Source of the DNA: CAVOAK01 sp963664465
GTDB taxonomy: Bacteria > Pseudomonadota > Alphaproteobacteria > UBA8366 > CAVOAK01
Assembly (NCBI GenBank): GCA_963664465.2
Contig: CAXXSU010000002.1
Coordinates: forward strand, 496,001 to 560,000
Direction: 5' to 3'
Length of the DNA: 64,000 nucleotides
Under the pieces are notes generated by a model. The model saw only the letters and a program-made list of their open reading frames with translations. It ran no database searches and was not told the DNA's origin. Numbering within the stretch: the first letter of the stretch is position 1; every line of letters starts with the position of its first letter. The position numbers and the translations under genes are program-made. Of the stretch, positions 17,074 to 25,615 are shown piece by piece.

Positions 17074-18786
17074 ATGGCCACGATGACGCGCAAGGAATAC
17101 GCAGAGCTCTACGGTCCGACCACCGGCGACGCGATCCGTCTCGGCGACACGTCGCTGCTTGCTGAAGTCGAACACGATTTCGCCTTTCCCGGTGACGAAT
17201 GCCTTCACGGTGGCGGCAAGACGCTGCGTGACGGCCTCGGTCTTACGCCGGGCTACGACAGCGCGGCAGGTTCGCTCGACATGCTGCTCAGCAACGCCCT
17301 GGTGATCGACCCGGTGCTCGGAGTAGTCAAGGCTGATATCGGCATCAAGGATGGACTCGTCGCCGGCGTGGGGAAGGCCGGCAACCCCGCCGTGATGGAC
17401 AACGTCGATCCGGTGCTCGTCTGCGGTGCAGCGACCACAGTCCGCGATGCCGAAGGCCTGATCGCGACGCCGGGCGGTATCGACGTCCACGTCCACTTCG
17501 ACAGCGCCCAGTTATGCGAGCACGCCATTAGCTCCGGCATCACCACCATGATCGGTGGCTCCCTCGGTCCCATCACCGTGGGCATCGACTCCGGCGGGGC
17601 GTGGAACGTTGGCAAGATGCTGCAGGCCGCCGAGCAATGGCCGATCAATTTCGGCTTTCTCGGCCGGGGCAACTCGTCGAAACCACGTTCGCTGCTCGAT
17701 CAGGTAGCCGGTGGATGTCTCGGCCTCAAGATCCACGAGGACTGGGGCGCCATGCCGGCGGTCATCGACTGCTGCCTGTCGGTCGCCGACGACCTCGACT
17801 TCCAGGTCCAGTTGCATACCGACACGCTGAACGAAAGCGGCTTCCTCGAAGATACGCTGGCGGCCATAAACGGCCGCACCATCCACATGTACCACACGGA
17901 GGGTGCAGGCGGCGGCCATGCGCCGGATATCATTCGGGTGGCCGGAGAAATGAACTGTCTGCCTTCGTCGACCAATCCGACCAATCCCTACACGGTGAAC
18001 ACCTTCGACGAGCACCTCGACATGACGATGGTGTGTCATCATCTCAATCCCGCGATTCCCGAGGACGTGGCGTTCGCCGAGAGCCGTATCCGGGCCCAGA
18101 CCATTGCCGCCGAGGACGTGCTGCACGACATCGGCGCAATCTCGATGCTGGGCTCGGACAGCCAGGGCATGGGCCGCATCAACGAGGTGATCTGCCGCAC
18201 CTGGCAACTCGCGAGCAAGATGAAGGATCAGCGCGGGCGCCAGGCCGAGGAGAGGAGCCGGATCGGCGATAACGAGCGCATCCGCCGCTATATCGCCAAG
18301 TACACCATCAACGCGGCACGCACCTTCGGCCTCGACGCCTACATCGGATCGCTCGAGCGCGGCAAGCTCGCCGACGTGGTGCTGTGGCGGCCCGGGTTCT
18401 TCGGCATCAAGCCCGAACTCGTCGTCAAGGGCGGCTTCATCGTCTGGGGCGCGATGGGCGACAGCGCGGCGTCGCTGATGACCTGCGAGCCGGTGTTGAT
18501 GCGTCCGCAGTGGGGTGCCTTCGGCGAGGCTCGCAAGGCGTTGAGCGCTAGCTTCGTCAATCAGCGCGCAGTGGACGCCGGTATCGCGGACAGTCTTGGT
18601 CTGAAAAAGCAAGTGTTGGCGGGGCGGGGCACGCGCAAGCTCAACAAGCAGCATATGCTGCATAACGACGCATGCCCCGATATCCGCGTCAATCCGCAGA
18701 CCTTCGACGTGTTCGTCGACGACGAGTTGGCGACGTGCGAGCCCGCGTCGACACTTCCGCTCACGCAGAGGTACATGCTGAGATGA
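17074..18786 (+). CDS. ureC: Urease alpha subunit (catalytic, Ni2)
   Basis: Hydrolyses urea to ammonia and carbamate. 570 residues, normal length. All active-site features are visible: the nickel ligands in GGIDVHVHFDS, the carbamylated lysine in GGCLGLKIHEDWG, HTDTLNESGF, the YHTEGAGGGHAPD block, the flap cysteine and histidine in MVCHHLNP, and the Asp ligand in MLGSDSQGMGR (usually SSDSQAMGR). It should therefore be catalytically competent once metallated. The end overlaps the ureG start by an ATGA junction. Confidence 0.97.
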   Translation: MATMTRKEYAELYGPTTGDAIRLGDTSLLAEVEHDFAFPGDECLHGGGKTLRDGLGLTPGYDSAAGSLDMLLSNALVIDPVLGVVKADIGIKDGLVAGVGKAGNPAVMDNVDPVLVCGAATTVRDAEGLIATPGGIDVHVHFDSAQLCEHAISSGITTMIGGSLGPITVGIDSGGAWNVGKMLQAAEQWPINFGFLGRGNSSKPRSLLDQVAGGCLGLKIHEDWGAMPAVIDCCLSVADDLDFQVQLHTDTLNESGFLEDTLAAINGRTIHMYHTEGAGGGHAPDIIRVAGEMNCLPSSTNPTNPYTVNTFDEHLDMTMVCHHLNPAIPEDVAFAESRIRAQTIAAEDVLHDIGAISMLGSDSQGMGRINEVICRTWQLASKMKDQRGRQAEERSRIGDNERIRRYIAKYTINAARTFGLDAYIGSLERGKLADVVLWRPGFFGIKPELVVKGGFIVWGAMGDSAASLMTCEPVLMRPQWGAFGEARKALSASFVNQRAVDAGIADSLGLKKQVLAGRGTRKLNKQHMLHNDACPDIRVNPQTFDVFVDDELATCEPASTLPLTQRYMLR

Positions 18787-19418
18787 GCGCAGCAGTCGCC
18801 CAGGATATCCCGTCGGCCGCCCGGGTCGGCATCGGCGGCCCCGTCGGATCCGGCAAGACGGCGTTGATCGAGCAGCTGATCCCACGGTTTGCGGCGCGCG
18901 GCACCGAAATGGCGGTCATCACGAACGACCTGGTCACGAAAGAGGATGCGATTCGGCTGCGCCGCAGCGGGCTCATCGCCCCGGAACGTGTCATGGCCGT
19001 GGAGGCGGGCGCCTGCCCGCATACTGTCATCCGCGAGGACCCGACTCTCAATATCGAAACCGCCGACTTGCTGGAGGAGACGTTCGACAAGCTCGATCTC
19101 ATAGTCATCGAAAGCGGTGGAGACAATCTGGCCTCGACGTTCTCGCTCGACCTCGTCGATTACTGGTTGTTCGTGATCGACGTGGCCGGCGGCGACGATA
19201 TCCCGCGCAAACGGGGCCCGGGGATCGTGCAGAGCGATATCCTGGTGATCAACAAGCCCGACCTCGCCCCTTACGTGGGCGTCGACCTCGACCGCATGAT
19301 CGCCGAGGCGATCGACGTGCGGTCGGGGCGTCCCGTGCTGGTGACAAACTGTGCCACGGGTGAGGGCGTCGACGAGGTCGTAGAGCGGCTCGCGCACGAC
19401 GTGCTGTTCGACCAGTAG
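18783..19418 (+). CDS. ureG: Urease accessory GTPase UreG
   Basis: SIMIBI-class GTPase that drives nickel delivery. From the ATG at 18783 it is 211 residues: P-loop GIGGPVGSGKTAL, the metal-binding CPH motif in EAGACPHTVIRED, the ESGGDNLASTFSLDL switch region and the base-recognition motif NKPDLAPYVG. The frame is open upstream inside ureC, but the ATGA overlap with the ureC stop fixes the start. The N-terminus lacks a His-rich extension. Confidence 0.96.
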   Translation: MSAAVAQDIPSAARVGIGGPVGSGKTALIEQLIPRFAARGTEMAVITNDLVTKEDAIRLRRSGLIAPERVMAVEAGACPHTVIREDPTLNIETADLLEETFDKLDLIVIESGGDNLASTFSLDLVDYWLFVIDVAGGDDIPRKRGPGIVQSDILVINKPDLAPYVGVDLDRMIAEAIDVRSGRPVLVTNCATGEGVDEVVERLAHDVLFDQ

Positions 19419-19498
19419 AGCCCACGCTGGACGTCGCGGCCTCCCAAGAAGACGTTTCGCAAGCGCGAGATCGCTCGACGGCGTCGGGCCGTCTGAGC

Positions 19499-20305
19499 GT
19501 GACGTTCGCGGTTGACGGAGACGGCCGCACATTCATCGTTCGTCAATTCGCAGGCTACCCGTTCCACGTCTGCCGGCCTCACTACTTCCCACACGATGCG
19601 CCGGGCCTGGCGACGCTCTATATCCAGTCGAGCTCCGGTGGCATCTATCAGGAGGACAGGCACGATATTGCGATCGTCGCCGTTGACGGTGCCCGTGCGC
19701 ATGTCACAACCCAGGCATCGACCATCGTGCACGGCATGGAGCGTGACCGCGCAGCGCAGCGCGCCACCATCACCGCTGGCCCCGGCAGCCATGTGGAGTA
19801 CATTCCCGACCCCTTGATCCTCTTTCCCGCTTCACGGCTTTCCACGACGCTCACGCTTCGGATTCACGAGTCGGCAACGGCCATCGTCGTCGACTCGTTC
19901 CTGATGCACGACCCCCGGTCCGCCGACGGCGCATTCGATGAATTCGAGGCCCGGACCATGATCGAGGATTGGGGCGGCACGCGATTGGCCACGGATCGCT
20001 TCCGCATCGCGGGACGCGATATTCTTGCAGCCATGCCGGGCATTTCGAGCGATTACCGGGCGCAGGGACTGCTCATGATGGTGCAGCGTTCGAACCGCAC
20101 GTCGGATATATTGGCGCAGTTGCGCGCCGAAATCGCCGTAATTGACGACGTTTGGGCGGGTGGTTCCACCTTGCCCAACGAGGCCGGCGTTTGGCTGCGA
20201 CTGCTGGCGCGGGACGGTGCTGCACTACGGGCAGGGATGATGGTTGCCTGGGCGACCGCGAGCGAGGGCATCACGGGCATCCGGCCGCTGCCGCGCCGCA
20301 AGTGA
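19499..20305 (+). CDS. ureD: Urease accessory protein UreD
   Basis: Scaffold (UreD/UreH) that holds urease apoprotein for UreFG. 268 residues from the GTG at 19499. Family segments are IVRQFAGYPFHVCRPHYFP, SSGGIYQEDRHDIAIVAVDG, HVTTQASTIVHGM and PDPLILFPASRLSTTLTLRI. The reading frame stays open upstream through the end of ureG (…ASGRLSVTF…) and the homologous first strand starts at GRLS, so the true N-terminus may be longer, from a start I could not identify. It is last in the operon; in many bacteria ureD is first. Confidence 0.9.
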   Translation: MTFAVDGDGRTFIVRQFAGYPFHVCRPHYFPHDAPGLATLYIQSSSGGIYQEDRHDIAIVAVDGARAHVTTQASTIVHGMERDRAAQRATITAGPGSHVEYIPDPLILFPASRLSTTLTLRIHESATAIVVDSFLMHDPRSADGAFDEFEARTMIEDWGGTRLATDRFRIAGRDILAAMPGISSDYRAQGLLMMVQRSNRTSDILAQLRAEIAVIDDVWAGGSTLPNEAGVWLRLLARDGAALRAGMMVAWATASEGITGIRPLPRRK

Positions 20306-20337
20306 TCGTTGGAACAACGTCATCGAAAAGGGGTGTC

Positions 20338-20571
20338 ATGAAAACACGGGTGAAGACCGTGATTCTGGGGCCGGTCGTAACGGTCGCGGGAATCACCGCG
20401 GCCTTGACCGATATTGGCATCCGGCAAGTGCACGAAGACGACGTCGCGTTCCGTTATTTCGCGCGCTACGAGGTAGCGCGCGACCGCACCCCGCAGGTCG
20501 GTCTCGCCGAACATCAAAAAGCTCCCCCGGCCCGTCGGAACGGGCCAGGGGCAGTGGGGAGGGACTCCTGA
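20338..20571 (+). CDS. Small hypothetical protein with N-terminal hydrophobic segment
   Basis: 77 residues from an ATG preceded by aaaaggggtgtc, 32 bp after ureD. The N-terminal 25 residues (VKTVILGPVVTVAGITAALT) are hydrophobic and could be a membrane anchor or signal segment. The rest is charged, with no recognisable motif. Its 3' end contains a strong GC hairpin that ends in a T-run on the opposite strand, which makes the last 20 codons doubtful. It may belong to the urease transcript. Function unknown. Confidence 0.45.
   Translation: MKTRVKTVILGPVVTVAGITAALTDIGIRQVHEDDVAFRYFARYEVARDRTPQVGLAEHQKAPPARRNGPGAVGRDS
20516..20553 (-). terminator. Terminator-like hairpin on the minus strand
   Basis: Read on the minus strand, a GC stem (cccctggcccgt paired with acgggccgggg, 4-nt loop) at 20521-20553 is followed by TTTTT at 20516-20520. 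It has the form of an intrinsic terminator, but no minus-strand gene is evident to its right, so its partner is unknown. Confidence 0.45.
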
Positions 20572-20754
20572 AGTCGCCGTTGCCGGCGCCGCTGGATGAG
20601 ATTACCGCCGGTCATTTCGATGCCTGCTTCGGGACGGCGCGGAGCCTGGGCATGGCGACCGCGGCGTTGATCGCGGCCGCGGACTTGTGCGATCGCCGCC
20701 GCTCGTCCTACACTCGTGCTGGGACGTGCGGGTCAGGCGAAAAGGGGCTACACC

Positions 20755-21087
20755 GTGAAACGGAAAGTTCCCATGCTCATTGCGGCCGCGTTGTTCGGCG
20801 CGGTGATCGGTCATGCGGTGCCGGGTATCGGCGCCTTCAACACCGGAAACGGATATCTGCTTATGCCCGGCGCCGAGAAGGGCGGCTACGTCATTGGCCT
20901 CGCCGACGGGATCGCCTGGGCCTCGGGGATTTCGCACGACCTGAGCTGGATCGCCACTTGTGTCGAGGGTTGGACGAACGTGCAGGTCGCTGAGGTGTTC
21001 GAGGAATATCTGAGGGGCCATCCGGGCGAACGCCATAAGGGGTCGCCGTTCGTCTTCGAGCAGGCCATGCAGGGCGCTTGCACCTGA
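20755..21087 (+). CDS. Exported small protein, Rap1a/Tai-like
   Basis: 110 residues from a GTG at 20755. Signal peptide KRKVPMLIAAALFGAVIGHA, then GGYVIGLADGIAWASGIS and a second half CVEGWTNVQVAEVFEEYLRG followed by HPGERHKGSPFVFEQAM. This pattern (GYV-G-DA, a C-EG-T segment, YL--HPE-RH) resembles the Rap1a/Tai domain, first described in type VI secretion immunity proteins but widespread as single periplasmic domains. No effector gene is nearby, so an immunity role is not supported here. The family call is from pattern memory. Confidence 0.6.
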   Translation: MKRKVPMLIAAALFGAVIGHAVPGIGAFNTGNGYLLMPGAEKGGYVIGLADGIAWASGISHDLSWIATCVEGWTNVQVAEVFEEYLRGHPGERHKGSPFVFEQAMQGACT

Positions 21088-21213
21088 GCGGCGGTCGCCG
21101 GCACGCTTGCGTTTTTTGCGCGGCGGACCTTCAATTGGTCGCCGCGGGGCTGGGCGCTCCATACGGGCGTTTGCCGGAAGCGCCGCGCGGCGGTGGAGAG
21201 GATGCGTTTGGCC

Positions 21214-22071
21214 ATGAACATCACCAAGCTGACGGATGCCGTCGGCGTCGAGGTCAGCGGCGTCGATCTGTCGCGGGACGTGGACGACAATACGATCGCG
21301 CAGATCCGCGAGGCCTGGACACAGCACGGGATCGTGCTCTTTCGCAGGCAGTCCATAACCATCCCGCAGCAGATCGCCTTCACCAAGCGTTTCGGCGAAC
21401 TCTACATCGACCTGTCCGATGACTTCACCCACCCCGAGCACCGCGAGGTCTTCGTCCTCTCCAACATCAAGGAGAACGGCGAATTTATCGGCCTGCCGCC
21501 CGAGCAGACCGGCGAGGCCTGGCACAGCGACCTGATCTATCGCGAGGAACCGGCGGCCGGCGCCTTCTTCTATGCCAAGGAGGCGCCGCCGGAAGGCGGC
21601 GACACGCATTTTGCCGGCATGTATGCCGCTTACGACGCGCTGCCGCAGGATCGGCAGGAGCAGATCGACCAATTGAAGTGCCGCTACAGCCGGACCAAAG
21701 TTTATGAGCTGGGCATTTTCTCAAAGGATCTGCTACCGCTCAGCGAGGCGGAAAAGGCGGCGCTGCCCGACGTCGTCCACCCCATGGTGCGCACTCACCC
21801 CGAGACAGGCCGCAAAGCGCTTTACGTCGGCATGCGCGTCTCGAAGGCAACGCATATTCTCGACATGCCGGAAGAAGAGGGACCGGCGTTGCTCGACGAC
21901 CTGCGCACATTCGCGACCCAGCCGCAATTCGTTTACCGCCATCATTGGAGTGCCGGCGACGCGATCATGTGGGACAACCGCTGCACCATGCACCGGGCCA
22001 GCGTTTTCGATCCGGCGCAGGGACGCCGTCTGTGCTACCGCACCATGATCGCTGGCGACGCACCGTACTAG
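21214..22071 (+). CDS. TauD/TfdA-family Fe(II)/2-oxoglutarate dioxygenase
   Basis: About 285 residues from the ATG at 21214 (MNITKLTDAVGVEVSGVDLS); GTG 21193 and ATG 21202 are alternative starts. The iron-binding HxD is in GEAWHSDLIYREEPAAGAFF and the distal His with the 2-oxoglutarate Arg in VYRHHWSAGDAIMWDNRCTM followed by HRAS. The family oxidises sulfonates, chlorophenoxyacetates and other small acids. The substrate cannot be read from the sequence. It is a single gene with its own ribosome-binding site (ggagagg). Confidence 0.9.
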   Translation: MNITKLTDAVGVEVSGVDLSRDVDDNTIAQIREAWTQHGIVLFRRQSITIPQQIAFTKRFGELYIDLSDDFTHPEHREVFVLSNIKENGEFIGLPPEQTGEAWHSDLIYREEPAAGAFFYAKEAPPEGGDTHFAGMYAAYDALPQDRQEQIDQLKCRYSRTKVYELGIFSKDLLPLSEAEKAALPDVVHPMVRTHPETGRKALYVGMRVSKATHILDMPEEEGPALLDDLRTFATQPQFVYRHHWSAGDAIMWDNRCTMHRASVFDPAQGRRLCYRTMIAGDAPY

Positions 22072-22672
22072 GGCGTCTTCTCCTGGGCCGTCGTCTCCCG
22101 GGCCGTCGTCTCCCGGGCCGACGCGAAAGGCCGGCCAACGCAGGGAATCGGCCGGCCTCGGGAACCTGCCTTTGTGACGATGTCCGGAAGTGAGCTTGCC
22201 CCTCGGCGATCTCTGCTTGCCGATGGCAAGCGGCCAAATTGAGGCTTGATATCGGCCCTTACCCGCAAGGCGGACGACTATCAGGTTTGGCGTTTATGAC
22301 CGCTGCCGACCTTTAACCGACGAAACGTCCGTTGGAACTGTCAACGTTCGGTGAACTATGGTCCAATCGAATCATGGAAAGACATCGCTAAATTGGCGAC
22401 GCCTCATTTACCTCGTGTGAGCCGAAGCCGTCCTGGACGGTCGAAGTCGACGGTGCAGCCGAGCGTGGATTTTTTGGCGGCTTGTTTCCTTGCCATGCGC
22501 CGCGCTCCCCTCACGTCTGAAGGCGTGACCCTTTGTATTTCCAAATCTCTTCGATCGACACCACTTATACGGCCAGTTCGACCAAGAAAAAAGGGCGGGA
22601 CCGGTCGCCCGGCACCACCCTGATCTCACCCTGCCGCAGAGCCGACCAAGCCCTGCGAACGAATGAATCTAC
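22072..22672. other. Non-coding gap with a short tandem repeat and a gene fragment
   Basis: Immediately after the dioxygenase, about 45 bp (22078-22122) are 2.5 copies of a GC-rich 15-mer (ccgtcgtctcccggg). On the minus strand at 22404-22496 a 30-codon frame starting MARKQAAKKSTLGCTVDFDR, behind a gaggggag site, resembles the N-terminus of aspartoacylase/DoeB-type deacylases and then stops. It is probably a truncated gene that once followed the binding-protein gene. The rest shows nothing. Confidence 0.35.
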
Positions 22673-23542
22673 TTATTGCTTTTTGGGATCCAATTTGAAC
22701 CACTCGATGGATCCCAACCAATAATCGAAGCGGTCCTGGACGAACCCGCCCGATACCCGCCAGTTGATCCAGTTGTTGATGTAGGTAAGCATGGGAAAAT
22801 CGCCCTGACGTATCGCGACACCGGCGCCCGCGCCTTGCGAGAACGGCCTGTTGCCGAACGGCTTGACCAGCTTGTCGGAGAATTGTTTCTGCCAGAAGGT
22901 CGGCTTGGGCTCGGAACTGAATATACCGTGCGCATTGCCGTTCAGCACCTCCTGGAGGGCAATGGCGTCATCGTCGAACAAGCGGTGCGTCGCCTTCGGC
23001 AGATGCTTTTTCGCCGCGTCTTCCGCCGTCGCGCCGCGGCGTGAGACGATCGTGACCTTAGGATTGTTGAAGTCCTCGAGTGTCTTCAGGCCCGTGGATA
23101 GCCTCCTGTTGGTGACGAAACCCTGATGAAACGCTGGCACGTACGAGTTCGAGAAGGCAACCGTAAGCGAGCGCTTGGGCGTCGGCGACATGCCGCTGAT
23201 GAGGTCGAACTTGCCGGCGAGCAAACCCGGGATGATGCCGTCCCAGGAGGTCGGCACATTGTTGAATTTAACCCCCATATCGTCCGCGAATTTCTGGAAG
23301 ATGTCGATCTCGAAGCCGACATATTGACCCTCGACGCTTCTGAACGCAAAGGGCACGAACGACCCATGGCCGACGTTCAGGACACCGCGCTTCTTGATCT
23401 CGGCAAGAAGGCTGTCCCCGGCGATCTGCTGCTGAATTTTCTGCGCCGACGCTTCCTCAGGCCAGGCGGCAATCGCCAACCCCATCACACCGGCCACGAC
23501 GCCCATTAAGCGCAGCGACCACTTCAATTTGTCCTTCTTCAT
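22673..23542 (-). CDS. ABC transporter substrate-binding protein, family 3 (amino-acid type)
   Basis: 289 residues from the ATG at 23542, which follows a strong GGAGGAG site. The signal peptide ends near WPEEASA. The bacterial family 3 fold is shown by LLAEIKKRGVLNVGHGSFVP, FRSVEQYVG-type strand VEGQYVGFEIDIFQKFADDM, LLAGKFDLISGMSPTPKRSL and TIVSRRGATAEDAAKKHLP. Periplasmic ligand unknown; polar amino acids are usual for this family. No permease or ATPase gene is adjacent in the window, so it is an orphan binding protein, probably separated from its partners by rearrangement. Confidence 0.88.
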   Translation of the reverse strand: MKKDKLKWSLRLMGVVAGVMGLAIAAWPEEASAQKIQQQIAGDSLLAEIKKRGVLNVGHGSFVPFAFRSVEGQYVGFEIDIFQKFADDMGVKFNNVPTSWDGIIPGLLAGKFDLISGMSPTPKRSLTVAFSNSYVPAFHQGFVTNRRLSTGLKTLEDFNNPKVTIVSRRGATAEDAAKKHLPKATHRLFDDDAIALQEVLNGNAHGIFSSEPKPTFWQKQFSDKLVKPFGNRPFSQGAGAGVAIRQGDFPMLTYINNWINWRVSGGFVQDRFDYWLGSIEWFKLDPKKQ

Positions 23543-24029
23543 GGTCAGGCTCCTCCCTATTGCGGTGAATGCCCCCGACACGCTTTGCGTCTTGGGCACA
23601 AGTTTTGTTCACACCAAGTTGCTCGCAGCGAACCCGTTGCGGCCAACACCAGTGAGGAGGCATTCCTCGGCAATTCGTCCATGACAAGACCGGCTTCAAG
23701 GTTTCAATCACTTGATTGCAACGCCCTTGGAGTCGATGCCTCCCGCACCGAATTCCACTGCTGCCACTTCTCGCCGCTGCTTCATCGCAGATGTTTTTGT
23801 TAACTGCGTCAATTGTAGTCCCAGCCTTGGGATTTCAACAACATCTTTCTTGGCGCGCCCACTCGCTCGAACTCACGCGGACGCGCTAAGTTATGCCAAA
23901 TGCGCCATTTCACCACCTAGACGAAAATTTGTGCTTAGATTCTGTACAAATCATCGCGCCCTATGTCCACTTTGGGTCAGAAGCGGACTCTGGAGTCTTC
24001 TGTGGATCATGTCCGCTACTGACCCCTAA
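23543..24029. other. Gap upstream of the binding protein, with dispersed palindromic repeat (copy a)
   Basis: No gene is evident over 23543-23960. From 23963 lies a degenerate copy of the TGTCCGCTT/AAGCGGAC repeat. Its last palindrome, atgtccgctactgaccc at 24009-24025, is broken at the CTAA target of the IS1182-type element; its other arm (gcggacat) resumes directly after the right-hand duplication at 25504. Confidence 0.6.
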
Positions 24030-25499
24030 CAGCCCGTTGACGAAGTCTTCCCTGGACGAAGTCGGCATGGTCTGATTCTCTGGTGTCCTGGCCTGAAGGG
24101 GGGTTCGCTGATGGCGATGGGACAGCAGAAGGATCGTCAGGGGGACTTGATGGTGAGCTGGTCGGAGATGCCGCGCTCGCCTGGTCATGTATTTTACGAC
24201 CGCCTGCAGTTGGTACTGATCGAGGGCGGCTTCGACGGCTTCGCCGAGGCGGTCTGCCAGCCCTATTACGCGGCCAGGATGGGGGCGCCTTCGGTGCCAC
24301 CCGGGCGCTACTTCCGTATGCACCTGGTGGGCTACTTCGAGGGTATCGACTCTGAGCGTGGGCTGGAGTGGCGCTGCTCGGATTCCCTGTCGCTACGGGA
24401 GTTCCTGCTGTTGGAGATGCGGGAACGGGTGCCGGACCATTCCTGGCTGTCACGGACCCGCGCGCGCCTGCCCCATGAAGTCCACACGGCGGTGTTTGAC
24501 TGGGTCCTGGCGCTGATCGCCGAGGCGGGTCTGGTGAAGGGCGAGCGCATCGGGGTGGATGCCTCGACCATGGAGGCCAACGCGGCGCTGCGCAACATCG
24601 TGCGGAGGGACACGGGCGAGGGTTACCGGGGGATGCTGGAGCGCTTGGCCCAGGAGAGCGGTATCGAGACACCCACGGCTGAGGACCTGGCGCGTCTGGA
24701 CCGCAAGCGCAAGGGCAAGAAGCTCTCGAACCAGGACTGGGTTTCCAGGAGCGACCCCGAGGCCAAGATCGCCAAGATGAAGGACGGCACCACGCACCTG
24801 GCCTACAAGCCCGAGCACGCGGTGGATCTGGACACCGGCGCGGTGGTGGCGGCGGAGCTGCACCCGGCCGACGAGGGCGATACGACAACGCTTCCCAAGA
24901 CCCTGGCGGCGGCCGAGGCAAACCTCGAGGCGGTGGATGTGGCGCCGACGGCCGAAGATCCGGCCGAATGTGTGACCGATAAGGGCTACCACTCACGGTT
25001 GGTCTTGAAGGCGCTCGACGACGGCCCCTGGAAGAGCCGGATCTCCGAGCCCAAGCAGAAGGGTTTTGCGCGCTGGCACGGAGATGATGCGGCTCGCCGG
25101 GCGGTCACCAACAACCGGACCCGGCTGTTATCGGGGGTGGCCAGGGAAGCCTTCAAGCTGCGCGCCGAGATCGTCGAGCGCTCCTTTGCCCACAACCTCG
25201 ATCGCGGCGGTATGCGCCGGACCTGGCTTCGGGGCCGCGAGAACGTGCACAAGCGATACCTGCTTCACGTCGCCGGCCACAACCTATCGTTGCTGATGCG
25301 CCAACTCATCGGCGCCGGCACCCCGAAGGAGGCCGTGGCGGGCGGAATTGGCGCCTTGTTCGTGCTTGTTACGCCCGCTGGAGCCGTCCTGGTCGTTCAG
25401 ATCGTCCTCATCGTCTCGGAGGATGGCGAAACCGCCTTCGCCGCGATATGCTTCGCCGTGGCGTGAAACCCGGTCAATGACGCCTTTTTCAACGGGCTG
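24030..25499. mobile_element. IS1182-type insertion sequence, copy 1 (1470 bp)
   Basis: Ends are inverted cagcccgttg (24030-24039) and caacgggctg (25490-25499). A 4-bp target duplication CTAA lies at 24026-24029 and 25500-25503. A second, nearly identical 1470-bp copy in the opposite orientation lies at 37525-38994. The target is the arm of a dispersed palindrome. Confidence 0.93.
24111..25466 (+). CDS. IS1182-family transposase (copy 1)
   Basis: 451 residues. The N-terminal DNA-binding part includes PPGRYFRMHLVGYFEGIDSE. DDE-type catalytic residues are likely in GERIGVDASTMEANAALRNI (first Asp), HLAYKPEHAVDLDTGAVVAA (second Asp) and AEIVERSFAHNLDRGGMRR (Glu). It differs from the second copy by a single residue (AAEANLEA here, AAGANLEA there), so transposition was recent. 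Start ATG 24111; a second in-frame ATG follows 2 codons later. Confidence 0.93.
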   Translation: MAMGQQKDRQGDLMVSWSEMPRSPGHVFYDRLQLVLIEGGFDGFAEAVCQPYYAARMGAPSVPPGRYFRMHLVGYFEGIDSERGLEWRCSDSLSLREFLLLEMRERVPDHSWLSRTRARLPHEVHTAVFDWVLALIAEAGLVKGERIGVDASTMEANAALRNIVRRDTGEGYRGMLERLAQESGIETPTAEDLARLDRKRKGKKLSNQDWVSRSDPEAKIAKMKDGTTHLAYKPEHAVDLDTGAVVAAELHPADEGDTTTLPKTLAAAEANLEAVDVAPTAEDPAECVTDKGYHSRLVLKALDDGPWKSRISEPKQKGFARWHGDDAARRAVTNNRTRLLSGVAREAFKLRAEIVERSFAHNLDRGGMRRTWLRGRENVHKRYLLHVAGHNLSLLMRQLIGAGTPKEAVAGGIGALFVLVTPAGAVLVVQIVLIVSEDGETAFAAICFAVA

Positions 25500-25615
25500 C
25501 TAAGCGGACATTCAAATGATATTGCATAAGATGAGTGAAGCTTCGGGCCGAAGAAGACTCAAGATATCACGTGATGCTAAAGTCGGCCGTATCTTGAAGC
25601 GGGCGGGAGGGTCGC

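Noticed and set aside
16375..18885. Long minus-strand frames (373 and 457 codons) in the urease region
   Set aside because: Antisense shadows of ureAB and ureC, whose protein families are certain on the plus strand.
20602..21672. A 356-codon minus-strand frame
   Set aside because: Antisense to the Rap1a-like and TauD genes; no start signal or motif.
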